Shown: positions 21,941 to 34,039 of the stretch, in pieces
How positions within the stretch are numbered: position 1 is the first letter of the stretch
Layout: every line of letters starts with the position of its first letter
Origin: Leptasterias polaris
Lineage: Eukaryota; Echinodermata; Asteroidea; Forcipulatida; Asteriidae
Assembly (NCBI GenBank): GCA_037783415.1
Contig: JAZGTN010000058.1
Location: 8,158,001-8,222,000, forward strand
Length of the DNA: 64,000 nt
Reading direction: 5' to 3'
Notes under the pieces: model-generated
Databases searched by the model: none
What the model saw: the letters and a program-made list of their open reading frames with translations, nothing else
Told to the model about the DNA's origin: nothing
Translations under genes and position numbers: made by a program

Positions 21941-22429
21941 TAGATAATGTCTTTCCTACATTGTAAATCTAAGTGAACTTTAATGAATTTATATAGTCGG
22001 AAGATGTTGCCTTTCTTACTTTGCTGACCCGTCTTTGTTTGTCTTTGTTGTTTTGTCCATTGTTCGTTGTTATAGGTAAATACTTTCATTGTTAGCAGCT
22101 TGTGCACTGAGCCTTTTTGAGTACACCAGTCCTTTCCGGGACATGTTTCCTACCTGGAGGGGTATCTTCTTCCACAACACATCAATTTAAATACTTATCG
22201 GCTCAATGCACAAGCTTGCTCAGGGAACCATACCCTTACAAGCCTTGCTTCTGTATGGGTCCCCCACAGTTTCACAAATGTCAATGCTTATTATTCATTT
22301 AATTAATCTTATCAAACAACTATTTATTTCTTTATTTCCAACTAATACATTGCCTATGATTTGATATTGATTGTGATTTTGAAACTGTGGAAATAAACTG
22401 ATTGATTGATTGATCTGATGTTGGCTGAA

Positions 22430-23160
22430 TAAAGCTTCAAATATAAAAAGGGTTATCGATGAACTCAGAAATAAAAGATAATTTGAAAAGGTCAAGAAAT
22501 GGGACCAACAGAACATTAAAACCTTGTGATGTTGTTTCGAAACTGCAAACTGGAACATCTTTATAGATCCTGCCTCAATTGATGAAACCACTGATGTCAT
22601 CACTGATTACATAAAGTTCGGCGAAAACCTAGTCATCCCAGAAATTGAAATTAAAATTTACCCTAACAATAAGAACTGGCTGAATAAAGAAGTTAGTAAT
22701 CTTATAAAACAAAATCACCGAGCACATTCAAATAACGAGCACCAAGTCAAACATCAGTTACATATTGAAATCAAGAAACAAATCCGTCTCTGAAAGAAAA
22801 TTTAATAACGGTGACCCCAAAAGTGGATGGAATGCCATGAAAGACATCACAGGTTATGGTAATCGAAACAAATGGGCTGGTCCCCCAGGAGATCCAAAAG
22901 AATACTTGAATGACTTGAACCAATTTTATGGGAGCTTCGACAACAATAGCTTTCTCCATGAGATAGCAAATGATCAACTATGTGCTACGTTTGCTTCAAG
23001 CATCAATGATAACAATAGAACACTGCTGACAACCACTCAAGTTGAAATGTCATTCAAAAATGTCAAAACAAATAAGGCTGCAGGACCAGATGGGATCTCT
23101 GGAAGAATCCTTAAAACCTGCTGTAAAGAACTGGTTGACCTCAATACTCGAGAGTAATTT
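22430..23160 (+). pseudogene. relic of a different LINE
   Basis: Begins just after the tail of the intact LINE. Broken coding pieces include a stretch with NKNWLNKEVSNLIK (about 22670) and the ORF at 22765-23157 containing WNAMKDITGYG and KTNKAAGPDGISGRILK, which is the linker and first RT motif of a LINE ORF2. It stops before the catalytic RT motifs, so it is truncated on both sides. The motif spelling differs from the two neighbouring LINEs. Confidence 0.65.
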
Positions 23161-23643
23161 AAAGATTTTGCTCCTAATCCTTTGGACAATTCCTGGACAC
23201 ACCTTTGGTAAGATTTAACCTTTTCATGCATATTTAAGGGAGATGTGTCAAAAGTAGGCCTAGACTATGAAACTTTCATCTAAAAATAGGTCAATCCTCT
23301 TGGAAAACATGAAAAAACATGATGGACATTACCATCATTACAAAGGATGCAATATAGACTCTGCCACACAAAAATGACTGTGTGATGATGTGATGAGAGA
23401 TCAAAGCTGCCAATTAAAAAGAGATTAAGTAAAAGGCGGGGTCCATCCAGTATTCCAGGGTAACAACCTCACAAACCTGTATTATGTATATTAAGATTTT
23501 AATGGACATCACTCACTGATTATGGTGGTGGACTAGCACGACGTGTCTGCAGCTGTCTCGTATAATTTTACTGACATTTATTCTATCCCTGCGATAATCA
23601 ACGTCACTTTCTTCACGTACACATCCCTGTACCATCCCTGATC

Positions 23644-24582
23644 ATGGGGGACAACCCTGATGGAAAAACAGCCGGGAAGAACCTCAGAAAACGTACAACG
23701 AAAAAATCTGAGCCAGCACCCACCCCAAATGTAACTGAACCCGAACAACAAGATGGCTGCCAATGCACTTGTCACGCGGACAAACTGGACGACATCAACT
23801 CCAAACTGGACACAATCATAAATACACTGGGTTCAATGGGAAAAAGAATATCAAACCTTGAATCAAAACTGGATGACGTGGATCAACAAGTTTCAACTCA
23901 AAAACAAGAAATAACTGACCTCAAATCTGCGGTGGAGTACAACTCTAAAGATATCCAGTCACTCAAAGCACGCCTAGTGAACCAATCAGACGCCGCCCAC
24001 CATGACACCTCCAAGCTCAAGGACAAGATTGACGATCTGGAAAACAGAAGTAGGCGCAATAATCTCATATTCCATGGTATTCCAGAGGGATCCGAAGAAG
24101 GGAAGTCTTGTGAGAAGTTTATCTCCGATTTTCTCACTACTCACATGAAAATCGATGATGGTGAGAACGTGGAGATTGAGCGGGCGCACCGCACCCCGAG
24201 TCGGCCCCAAACAACACCAACTGGCGGCACCAACTCACGCCCGACCCGTCCCAGGCCTATACATTGTAAGTTTCTGCGCTATAACGACCGGCAGTACATC
24301 CTGAAGAATGCGGCGAAGCTCCTCAGGAACAACAAGTATAGGGGATCGTCGATCTACATCTCCGACGACGTCACGAGAACCATCAGGGACGGCAGGAAAC
24401 AACTCCGGGAAGACCACCTGCAATCGATTCGCCAAGATGAACGGATCAACTTCGCCTTCATACCCTGGACAATTCCACCAGTCATCAGGTACATACTACA
24501 TAGCGGGGCATTCAAATCCTTCACCTTCCGGGACCGCAGTGACCAGCATCACGACGGTCGTGCTAGCCCACTTCCTCTATAA
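23644..24582 (+). CDS. LINE ORF1 protein (L1-type, coiled coil and RRM)
   Basis: 312 aa from ATG 23644. N-terminal basic stretch (KNLRKRTTKK); a Cys/His cluster (CQCTCH); a coiled coil with regular heptads at about residues 50-140 (LDDINSKLDTIINTL... ISNLESKLDDVDQQV); then ENRSRRNNLIFHGIPEG, the signature of the L1 ORF1 RRM; then a basic C-terminal domain (IERAHRTPSRP). No stops. The Cys/His cluster before the coil is not present in the neighbouring element's ORF1. Confidence 0.8.
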   Translation: MGDNPDGKTAGKNLRKRTTKKSEPAPTPNVTEPEQQDGCQCTCHADKLDDINSKLDTIINTLGSMGKRISNLESKLDDVDQQVSTQKQEITDLKSAVEYNSKDIQSLKARLVNQSDAAHHDTSKLKDKIDDLENRSRRNNLIFHGIPEGSEEGKSCEKFISDFLTTHMKIDDGENVEIERAHRTPSRPQTTPTGGTNSRPTRPRPIHCKFLRYNDRQYILKNAAKLLRNNKYRGSSIYISDDVTRTIRDGRKQLREDHLQSIRQDERINFAFIPWTIPPVIRYILHSGAFKSFTFRDRSDQHHDGRASPLPL

Positions 24583-24794
24583 GTAACTTAAATAATTATC
24601 TAATTAAACTTCCATTTCTTTCTGTTCTTTGTTTTTGTTTATATGTAATATGGCAACTATCAACTACTCTAGTAACCGTGTATGCATTGTATCTGTTCCA
24701 TTTATCCGCAAACCCTTTGTTAACTAATGGCTATTATGTAACTGTGGAATTATTCAAGAAATCACACCTGGTACTTTTGTGAACATATTCAGTG

Positions 24795-27784
24795 ATGACT
24801 GAGACAACTTCTGATAGTGCTTTGAACCCCAGTATTGATCCAGATTTGAATTTCGAATCACCTGTTATTTCTTGTGATTATTACGATCAAGACAAATTCC
24901 TTCATGACTTTCATTTGAATACTCATATGAAAATGTTACATTTTAATGCCCGCAGTCTACCTAAAAATATATCAAATATCGTGGGTTACTTAAACCTTTT
25001 ACAAAATAGTTTTTCTGTAATTGGAATATCTGAAACGTGGCTAAACGATATTAACGATCCACTGATACAAATCCCAGGGTTTTCAATTGAAGGTTCATGT
25101 AGACAGAATAAAAAGGGTGGTGGAGTAGCACTGTTCATTAAACATGATCTGGTTTATAAAACTCGAAGTGATTTGTGTATTAATAATACTGAAATTGAAA
25201 CATGCTTTATTGAACTTATTAATAATCATTCCACCAATGTAATTGTTGGAGTGGTTTACAGACCACCAAGTTCCTCACTTAGCAATTTTACTGATCATCT
25301 TAATGAAATTCTGGGAAGCATAAATTATCAAAACAAAAAGTGTTATATTATGGGCGATTTTAATATCAATTTATTGCACTGCGATACAGACAATTCCGTT
25401 CAAAACTTTGTTGATATTTTATCTTCCCATACTTTTTATCCCACTATAACTAAGCCGACTAGAATTACTGCTGGTAGTGCTACCTTAATCGATAACATTT
25501 TAACTAATGATCTGTTGAATCATACTTCTGGTGTCCTAATAACTGACATTAGTGATCATTTACCAGTATTTTTGATTCTTGACAACTTAAAAGAAAATGT
25601 AAATGGTGACCGTATAATTATTTAAAAAGCGTAAATTTAATAGTAATAATACCCAATGTTTTGTGAATGATATAAATGAAACACAATGGGATTTTATAAC
25701 CTCTGTAAATGACACCAATGACATGTACAATGTCTTCATAGAATACATTCTTAAACTATATAACAGGAACTTCCCGCTTAAAGAGGTTAAATGCCGATAT
25801 GATCATTGTAAGTCCCCATGGCTATCTGATGGAATTTACACGTCAATTTAGAAGAAAAAAATTTCTTTATAAAAAATGTATTCAAAATCCTACTTCCCTC
25901 AACAAATCAATTTATACTCTGTATAAAAACAAACTGAATTGCTTGATTAGAGCTGCTAAGAAAAACTACTTTAGTAACAAGTTTAATCAGGAACAGGGTA
26001 ATATCAAAGGAACATGGAAAATTATTAACACCTTATTGAGCAAGGGCAAACCAAAGCCCAACCCCTCACACATTGTCCAAGATGGAGTAACAATAGATAA
26101 CAACAATGATATTGCCGATGCATTCAATACGTATTTTGTAAACATAGGTACAAAGCTGGCCAGCAAGCTACCTTCGGGTAACACTTCATTTGAATCGTTT
26201 CTTAATGACAAGTGTTCGCACTCTTTTTTCTTTTGTCCAATTACGCAAGAGGAAGTAGTTGACATCCTCTATAAAATGCCTAGTGGTAAGGCACCTGGGT
26301 CTGATGGCCTGAATGGTAATGTTATTAAACATGCTAGATACGGATTAGCTAAACCATTAGCGGAGATATTTAACAATTCTTTGTCCTCGGGTGTTTTCCC
26401 GGATGGACTAAAAACAGGTAAAATTATACCGATATATAAAGGGGGCGATAAACATGATCTTGGAAACTTCAGACCAATAACAATTCTTACAACATTCTCA
26501 AAGGTCTTTGAGAAGTTAGTATATAAAAGACTAATGACGTTTATTAACAAACATAACCTAATTTCTCAATCTCAATTTGGATTCAGAGAGAATCGCTCCA
26601 CCGAACTAGCCACATCTTACGTAGTTAACAAATTGCAAAAAGCCATTGATGATAAGAACTTCTCGATCGGTATTTTCCTGGACCTCTCCAAGGCTTTCGA
26701 TACGATTAATCATGATATTTTACTTAACAAACTTGACCATTATGGTGTTCGTGGCAGAGCCTTGGACTGGATCAGAAGCTATTTGTCAAATAGAAAACAA
26801 TTTGTCAGCTTTAATTCTGTTTGTTCATCGAATCATTATGCTACGTGTGGAGTTCCTCAAGGATCTGTCTTAGGCCCTCTATTATTTATAATCTATATAA
26901 ACGACATGTAATATATCAGATATTTTATAAGTTTGCTTGTTTGCTGACGATACCAGTCTTGTTTATAGCCATAACAATGTTGATAAAGCAGTTCAAAAAC
27001 TTAACATTGAACTTGTAAAGATAGGTGATTGGCTTTTAGCCAACAAACTCTGTGTTAATATCCTTAAATCAAATTATATTATTTTTTGTTCGAGATACCA
27101 TAAGTAAACTCATCGTGTCCCTATAGTGTTGAATGGTACCAACCTTAGGCAAGTGAAAAGTACTAAATTTCTAGGTATACAAATTGATGAAACCTTACTT
27201 GGAAGGGTCATATCAATAATGTTGTGAGCAAAATATCAAAAAATATTGGGATAATGAATCGTTTAAAATTCTTTATACCAAGTCCCGTGTTATTAACACT
27301 CTACAACTCACTTGTACTTCCGTATTTAAATTATTCAATACTTACCTGGGGTGGATCTTTAAATCAATGTAATAGACTCTATATTTTACAAAAGCGAGCT
27401 ATTCGTATAATATGTAACATTGGGTATCGTGATCATACCGCGCCGTTATTTGTAAAACTTAAAGTGTTAAAACTAGCTGACTTATATTACCTAAGCTTAG
27501 GCAAATTTATGTACAAGTACATGAACAATGCATTGCCACTGTGTTTTAACTCATGCTTTCCGTTAGCGTCAAACATTCATTCATATAAAACCCAAAATAC
27601 CTCAAAGAAAAAACTCTTCGTTAATTTTAATAGAACATCACTGTATAAAAATGGCCTCGTTCAAAGTGGTGTTACTTTCTGGAACAATCTGAAAGACCCC
27701 ATAAAAATGTCACGTTCTCTCCCAATATTTATTCAAAACCTTAAAAAACACATTTTCAATGCATATACTTATGCAAATATTTAA
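24795..27784 (+). pseudogene. frameshifted LINE ORF2 (endonuclease and RT)
   Basis: The first ATG in frame is 24795. The endonuclease domain is recognisable (HFNARSLPKN, GISETWL, GGGVALFIKH, MGDFNINLL, SDHLPVF). The frame breaks near 25622, again near 25848 and again just after 26905, where YIND is followed by a stop. Homologous sequence continues in other frames: RT fingers and palm (GKIIPIYKGGD, FGFRENRST, LDLSKAFDTINHDILL, GVPQGSVLGPLLF), then LFADDTSLVYSH at about 26935, another stop near 27105, and the C-terminal region at 27224-27784 (YLNYSILTWGG, LQKRAIR). The product cannot be made as one protein. Confidence 0.85.
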
Positions 27785-28130
27785 ACTGATGGAGTATGCC
27801 GTTAACACTTATTTTTTGCCTTAGTACATGTCACTTGTTTTGTATCTTTGTTTGTCTGTCATGATAGTCCGTTGTCCTTTGTTTGTCTGTCAATAGGTTA
27901 GGGTACAAAAGCAGAGCTTCACCCAAACCTAAATGTTGTCTAACTAACTATATATTAAACTTTTGGTAACATTATTTTTCGTCAAAATTCTATATGTTAA
28001 CATGAGATTGTACTTTGTAATCATGCTAAAGGATGTAATGATGTAAATAATCAGTGTACATTAGTGACAACATTGAAATAAACGTAAACGTAATAATTAT
28101 TAAACTATCAGTAAAAACTAGTAAACTTAC

Positions 28131-31100
28131 ATTTCTGATCTGTCTCTCTCTCATGAGTTCACTGATGAGATTTTCTCCTTGTTTTGTTTTACTGTCCGCA
28201 GCACGTGACTTCTTAACCTGCAAAGAAACCACTTTTTATGTTTATATAGCTTTATATAAACAAACATACTTCATGTCTGAGGTTTATAACAAAAACTTTG
28301 GAGGATGCTAGTGCTACATGTAGGTAGCAGCAGTCTAACTGAGTTGTTTCTATTATCTGAGGTAAATTTTCAGAATTGTATGATACACAAGTTTACTTTA
28401 GCATGACCTACTCTAATGAAATTTAGTTCTCATGAAACCTGTTGATGTATTTATATAAAATCCTTCAAATTTGAAATTAGCCTATTAGGAAAGTTTTTTA
28501 ACAAATTGCCAAAATGCAAGTGTTCATCAGATCAACTGATGATTCTTACTTTCTTTTCATACAATTCCTCATCAATGCTGTCATCACTGCTTGTTTCATA
28601 ACGCGAGGGCTGTTTAATTTTTCTTTTCTTCCCCGCATGCTCTTCATCTTCTTTGATATCTAGTGGGTTTCCTTCAAGAGCTCTTTGAAGCAATGGCTCC
28701 AGGTCTACCTTTGCATCTGTACAAAGAAATATAAATCATTTAACAATTGAGTAATTAAGTTCAATATTTAACAGTTTCTGATAATCTTTACCCACTTAAT
28801 TAAAAATGGGATGAACTGAACTAGCATTGTAAATTAGTAGAAGTTCTACTTCTATTCTAGGGGAGTACAAAGTACTACAGTACTACAATCGTCAACATTA
28901 AATAACACACCGAATACTATTATGCACACATGACAAGTACAGGCCAAATGCACCCTGTATTGTATGAAACAAAAGAAACTCCAACTGAACAAGAAACTGT
29001 TTCTCATGAAAGTTCATATTGTGTACTTACTATAGTTTAAGTTGTACTACAAGCCGAAAAATTGTGTTTTTACACGTGTACCCGTTGACTTCAGAACTAC
29101 CAAGTAATTCCTATCTGCCTAGGTGTAAACGTTTATGCTCATTAATCTATAATAAAATACATCTTCCATAAAAGTACTGACTCATTTACACTGTGAACAA
29201 AATCGTACTGTGAAATGTTGGAGATGACAGCATTCTCACACACTATGCTAATCTTTTTATTTTAGCAATCCATTTTATTGGATCATTCCACCCACAGAAC
29301 TCATGACAACCTCCCTAGAGAAGAACGTGAGGCCCTTAAGACTCTACGAGCAAGGAAGGACATCATCGTCAAGCCAGCTGACAAGGGCTCTGCTGTTGTT
29401 GTTATGGGTCGTCAGCAATACATCGATGAAGCCATGAGACAGCTCAACAACCAAACTAACTATAAACCCCTTGACACTGATCCAACAGGCATCTTTTCAA
29501 AGGAGATTCAACAAACACTGGACGAGATGCATGACCGTGACCACCTCTCCAAGAAAGCTCACAAGTTTCTCTCCCCGGTAGACTGTAGAACAGCAAGATT
29601 TTACCTCCTTCCCAAGGTACACAAACCAGACAACCCAGGGAGACCCATCATATCTGGCAATGGTTCCCCCACTGAGAATATATCTCTTTTTGTTGACAGT
29701 TTTCTAAAGCTGCTTATGCCACAGGTTCCATCATATATTCATGACACTCCAGATTTCCTTCGTAAAATCTCAGGTATTCAGAAGCAGGTTCCCAACACAG
29801 CTATCATTGGTACTTTTGATGTGTCCTCTTTGTACACCAACATCCCCCAAGATGAAGGGATTGCTGCCTGCTCCTCAGCCCTGTTTAAGAGTGGTCACGT
29901 GTCACCGCCCATTTCTGACATTGTATCCCTCATGCAACATGTTCTAACAAAAAACAACTTTTCGTTCTTGGGTAAGAATTTCCTACAGGTACATGGCACT
30001 GCAATGGGTACACGTATGGCACCTTCAATGGCATGCCTTTTCATGAGTCAACTTGAACAGCGCATGTTGGCATCGGCCCCTTGCCGTCCATGGGTCTGGT
30101 GGCGCTATATCGACGACATCTTTTTCATCTGGACTAGTGATGAAGAAAGCCTCATAGCATTCATTAACCACATTAATTCATTCCACAGGACCATCAAATT
30201 CACGAATGAATACTCGACCAAGGACACCCACTTTCTGAATGTCAAGGTCATAAAGACAGATGATGGATTAACCACAGATCTCTTTGTTAAGCACACAGAT
30301 AAACATCAATACCTCCACTCAACCAGCTGTCACCCCAGACACTGCAAAACCAGCATCCCGTCAGGCCCTCAGACTCCGTTGAATCTGTTCTAATGATTCT
30401 GATTTTTTCCACCACTCACAGGAACTTATGAAACACCTTGTTTCCAGGGGTCATAGCTCCCTAGCAGTCCATCGAGCGATCCAGAAAGTCAAGGCTCGTT
30501 CTAGGGAGTCTGTACTCTCCAAAGGACCCAGGCAACAACGGAGTTCCAAAAGGAAAGTTCCTTTTGTTGTTACTTTCCACCCATTCGTAAAATAACCAGT
30601 TCTAACCATCACATTCTTCACACATCAGATCGGCTTAAACGTGCTGTACAGGAAGAACCCATAGTTGCCTACCGACGCCCACCCAGTCTCAGGGATCTCA
30701 TCGTCCGGGCAGAAGTCCCCCCCCCCCCCCCCCCCCATTAATGATTATGTTAATCCCCCTTTGCCACATCGTTTGTAGACAACACATCAGGGAATCAGAC
30801 TCCTTTACCAGCCATACTGGTGGTACCACCCACAAGACAAGGGGTCATGTCACCTGCACCACCACTAATCTAATCTATCTAATATCTTGCAGAGTCTGTG
30901 GTGTTCAATATATAGGTGAAACAAGAACTACACTCAAGAGGCGTTTCTATGGCCACAGATCCACAGTCAACACCCAAAAGCTGGATACACCTGTAGGACA
31001 CCACTTCAACCTTCCTAACCACTCCATTTCTGACATGAATTTACAGGGCATTGAGGCACTAGGTAACTGCAGAGAGACTGTCCGTCTGAGTAGGGAAAAA

Positions 31101-31768
31101 CTTTGGATAAGGCGCATAAAGACCACTCAGCCCCATGGTTTGAATATCCAAGAAGGAAATGACTAATAACCTTTTGTTTTTGCCTTCTCCTTTTCCCACA
31201 CAGTTATCCACTTTATTAGTCTGCCCTTCATTGTATTAACTAATTATTTACCTCTCTTCTAACCTTCCATTTTGTCCTTTGTGTTCCCAACTTCTTGTGG
31301 TCAAGCTATCCCCTTCCCTTCATAACCCCCCCCCCCCTTTGTCTTCATAATCCCTGCCTACCCCCTGCCTTCTCTGAATGCTTTCTGCTTTTCTCCCTCC
31401 ACTCTCTCTATTCATGTATTTCCACTTGACTACTCTTGCAACTCTTGTCTGCTTGTATGTGTGTTGTCATTTAGCCTTCGAGAAAGACTCTGCTAGGGTC
31501 GAAACGTCAGGCCACTAACTTATTTTTTGTATTTTAGCAATACATACATGCTTTTATGAATCATGTGCTTAGCTTCTCTCTTAGTCTTATTATTATTATT
31601 ATTAATCTTATTATTATTAATAATAATAATATGTTTAGTTAGTGAAAATGAAACATGTCTTCATAAAATTTATCCTACAAAAGTCTATGATTATGAATAG
31701 CACTTACCTCCAAATCGTAAGGTCTTGGCAGAGTATGTAGTAGGTTTTTTCCCTTGGCCTTGCTGCGA
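28131..31768 (-). CDS. BEN-domain gene, upstream exons (31768-31708, 28716-28550, 28217-28131)
   Basis: Minus-strand exons in transcript order. 31768?-31708 ends TTTGGAG|gtaagt in phase 1. 28716-28550 (acceptor tttgtacag, donor AAGAAA|gtaaga) begins with the 2 nt that complete the codon. 28217-28131 (acceptor tttgcag, donor AGAAAT|gtaagt) is 29 codons in phase 0. The product is lysine-rich and acidic: LEPLLQRALEG, EDEEHAGKKRKIKQPSRY (a likely nuclear signal), SSDDSIDEEL, and NLISELMRERQ. The 5' limit is uncertain: in this frame a TAG lies just before 31768, so I use the possible acceptor atattag there; an ATG in a different frame at about 31830 is also open. These exons are assigned to the gene at 15.3-17.7 kb by strand, order and matching gene style. 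A PLE occupies the intron between 31708 and 28716. Confidence 0.6.
29278..30392 (+). pseudogene. PLE reverse transcriptase (5'-truncated, frameshifted)
   Basis: About 371 codons are open. The frame begins with TTG after a stop, so the natural start is lost. RT motifs in order: DIIVKPADKGSAVVV, FYLLPKVHKP and RPIISG, FDVSSLYTNIP (with the first catalytic Asp), GTAMGTRMAPSMACLFM, WWRYIDDIFFIW (catalytic YIDD), and FLNVKV. After about 30360 the frame is lost: homologous sequence resumes in another frame (SQELMKHLVSRGHS) and is interrupted by a TGA where an Arg codon is expected and by a later TAA near 30594. Confidence 0.85.
30717..30736 (+). repeat. homopolymer of 20 C
   Basis: An uninterrupted C-run within the PLE between the RT and GIY-YIG parts, at a point where the frame is also lost. 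It could reflect slippage in the genome or an assembly length error. A shorter C-run lies at about 31327. Confidence 0.95.
30741..31166 (+). pseudogene. PLE GIY-YIG endonuclease portion
   Basis: Separated from the RT by broken sequence and a run of 20 C. The GIY-YIG core reads LIYLISCRVCGVQYIGET, with RRFYGH and the later catalytic Glu region (REKLWIRRIKT). A CxxC-type pair precedes it, as in PLEs. This domain cleaves target DNA during retrotransposition. No independent start is expected; it is the C-terminal domain of the broken polyprotein. Confidence 0.8.
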
Positions 31769-32559
31769 CTAATATATGTCACTGATCCGTTAAAATCAAA
31801 CTCCTTGTTCATTATTTTTCTCATTAAATTTGAACTCTTGAAGGTCGGACGTTTTTACAATATCTAAACCCAACCTTTCCCCAAAATCTAGTAATACCCA
31901 GTCTGAAGACATTATTCACGTCCAAAATGCCAATGGAGGCCCCTATTTTTGGTGAGCACTTTTATTGGTCAGAAGTCGTCCGTTTTTTTACCGCCAAATT
32001 GTACGTTGGTGATCCGTACCGAAGGACGACCTATATTTCACGCATGATGATGTGAACATCCAGCCGTAGCTAGCTGTCGTCGCGGACACGGCCGTGCAGG
32101 GGACCAGTATGTATACAAATTTGACAATAATGATACTTTTATACTGAAACCGAAAACAAGGTAAACAAAAATAAAAAATTGAACACGTAATTTTTTGGGG
32201 GAAAGTGTTTATGAGAAAATTACTGCTCCATGCCGACAAAAATAAAATAAAGCTTCCACTTCTTCACGGCTCGACGAATCAGGACTCGCGTCTTATAACT
32301 CCATATCAGACGTGCATGATTTTCCCATGGTACTGTTCCTGTAGTCCATGTTGTAACCAGAGCGTGCTTGCACACAATAGGTACCAGTCTACATGTACAT
32401 ATTTGTTTTTCGATGTCTTCGTCGATAGTTAAAAATCTAAACAACGGACGCACAGCCGGCGGAATTTCCGACATGTCCGATGTATACACACGACGGTGAA
32501 CCAACTAACTAGCTCCACAAACAAGTTCACAACGGTTATAATTTAACCCTTATAAAAAA

Positions 32560-32875
32560 AAACAATGGTATCCAATGGTATTTGAATGCTATTCAATGGT
32601 AGCCAATGGTACCTCAATGGTGTATCCAATGGTAAGTACTGTACTAAATGGTTTTTCAAATGGTAAAATAATTTTACCACTCGTGACTAATGGTAATGAA
32701 TGGTAATGAATGGTAGCCAATGGTAATGAATGGTAGCCAATGGTGTTTTAAATAGTATAATAATTTTACCATACAAGACTAATGGTAATTGCACTGTAGT
32801 GAATGGTTGTCCAATGGTTGTGAATGGTGTTTGTAATGGTGAATGGTGTATCAATTGTAGATCAATGATGTATTG
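32560..32875 (+). repeat. ATGGT/AATGGTA-rich satellite-like stretch
   Basis: Dense aatggta and gaatggtagccaatggt repeats without a strict period, similar in composition to the 57-bp array at 13 kb. An ORF of 137 codons starting at 32730 begins inside it and is not considered real. Confidence 0.75.
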
Positions 32876-33589
32876 GGTGGGTCTGAATAGTATATTTCAT
32901 TTTATCAATTTTATGATCAAATGCTTTATACTCAGCATACCATATCACATTTCCTGTTCTGTGCGTTCATGCTTGGATTGGATCGGCTGTTGCCGTGCAT
33001 ACGTGATGGATCAGGCTAATGTGCATGTACTGTGGTGTGTTAACGGTTGGACGTGCTGGCCCATTCTGGCAATTGTGATGTGTGAAGCTATTTATACTGG
33101 TTTAGGGTGTCCAGATGTTCAAGCCAACAACCAATCAGCATAGCCGTAGCGGCGAAAACGATTTGATTGGTCCTTAAGTTAGAAAGGTCAGCCAATGAGA
33201 GCATAATATTGGCAAGTCGCTTGTTAACCTTTTTGGAGGGAAATTTGTCTTGCTTAGCGTCACTTTGTCACAGCTTGTGATTGAATATGATGTGTTACTA
33301 GGACTGGGATACACTTCTCTCTTTTTATCACTTATAATTAATGGTAAAGTTAGATTTAGGGTGCCCGGCGGTTCCGCCGGGGCCATTCTTCCCCCTCGTT
33401 TTCCAACTTGGGGAATAGCATTTTTATGTAGGACTTTTTAAATACTTCATTGATAGATGCACAGTGTGCATAGGTGAATGGTTCAGGCAAGGTGCGTGAC
33501 ATGTTTTTGAACTGTATTGGGGTCACTAGACCCCCACAATGTTCATGTGTGGATACACCTGAGCGTGGTTGTCCTACATGTAGCTCAGC

Positions 33590-33830
33590 TGTGTTTTATG
33601 TTGGTAAGGATGTGGTACCCCCCTTGGTGTGGCCACTTTGGTAAAAGGGCGTGATTGTCCTTGGTGTGGTCACTTTGGTGAGGGCGTGGTAATCCTTTTT
33701 GTGGCCACTTTGGTAAAAGGGCTCAGTATAGTCCTTGGTGTGGTCACTTTTGTTGTTGGTGTGGCCACTTTGGTAAGGGCGTGGTAGTCCTTGGTGTGGC
33801 CACTGTGTTTATGGTTGTCCATTGTTACAT
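33590..33830 (+). repeat. GT-rich imperfect minisatellite
   Basis: Variants of ccttggtgtggccactttgg followed by taa(a)agggcgtggta recur roughly every 40 bp, about five times. No coding potential. The reverse-strand ORF at 33670-33933 is a by-product. Confidence 0.7.
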
Positions 33831-34039
33831 GTATGTTTTGTTTGTCTGTCAGCCGGTTTTGCCCTATGTCCGGTATCCGGCTCCTTGCCATTTTACAAAT
33901 TGTTGTTTTAAATAGTGTTATTAATTTTTGCATTTAATTGCAGGTATGAATAGCACTTAAATAAATTGCAGTGTCAAGCTGTGGCGGAAAATCACATATT
34001 GGCTAAGCTTATTGCATTTTGTTATTGTCTGAGTATAAG

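Larger units (their letters stand above)
17700..22415 (+). mobile_element. apparently full-length non-LTR retrotransposon (CR1/L2-like, two ORFs)
   Basis: Contains a short 5' leader, ORF1 (17845-18651), a 361-bp gap, ORF2 (from 19055 to 21940) and a 3' UTR ending in a (ttga)n-type tail at about 22399-22415 (aaactgattgattgattgat). Both ORFs are free of stops and frameshifts. A short microsatellite tail instead of poly-A is typical of the CR1/L2 group. It sits in the same orientation as + and antisense to the BEN gene, in one of whose introns it lies. The 5' boundary is approximate and no target duplication was recognised. Probably young and possibly active. Confidence 0.8.
23500..28050 (+). 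mobile_element. second CR1/L2-like LINE, inactivated
   Basis: Same layout as the element at 17.7 kb: ORF1 (23644-24582), gap, endonuclease-RT ORF2, 3' UTR, ending near 28050 in a short repeat (ggatgtaatgatgtaa). ORF1 is intact but ORF2 is broken by several frameshifts, so it is an older copy of a related but distinct family. It also lies in the BEN gene gap, antisense to that gene. Ends are approximate. Confidence 0.75.
29254..31545 (+). mobile_element. Penelope-like element (degraded)
   Basis: Encodes a PLE reverse transcriptase followed by a GIY-YIG endonuclease, the arrangement diagnostic of endonuclease-bearing Penelope-like elements. The sequence tattttagcaat is present at both edges (about 29258 and about 31530), as expected from the terminal pseudo-LTR direct repeats. 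Near the 3' end is ctctgctagggtcgaaacgt, a segment where PLEs carry a hammerhead-ribozyme-like motif. The 5' part of the protein is missing and the coding region is interrupted. Confidence 0.8.

Noticed and set aside
32730..33143. 137-codon ORF
   Set aside because: Begins in ATGGT-rich repeat and has no motif or splice support.
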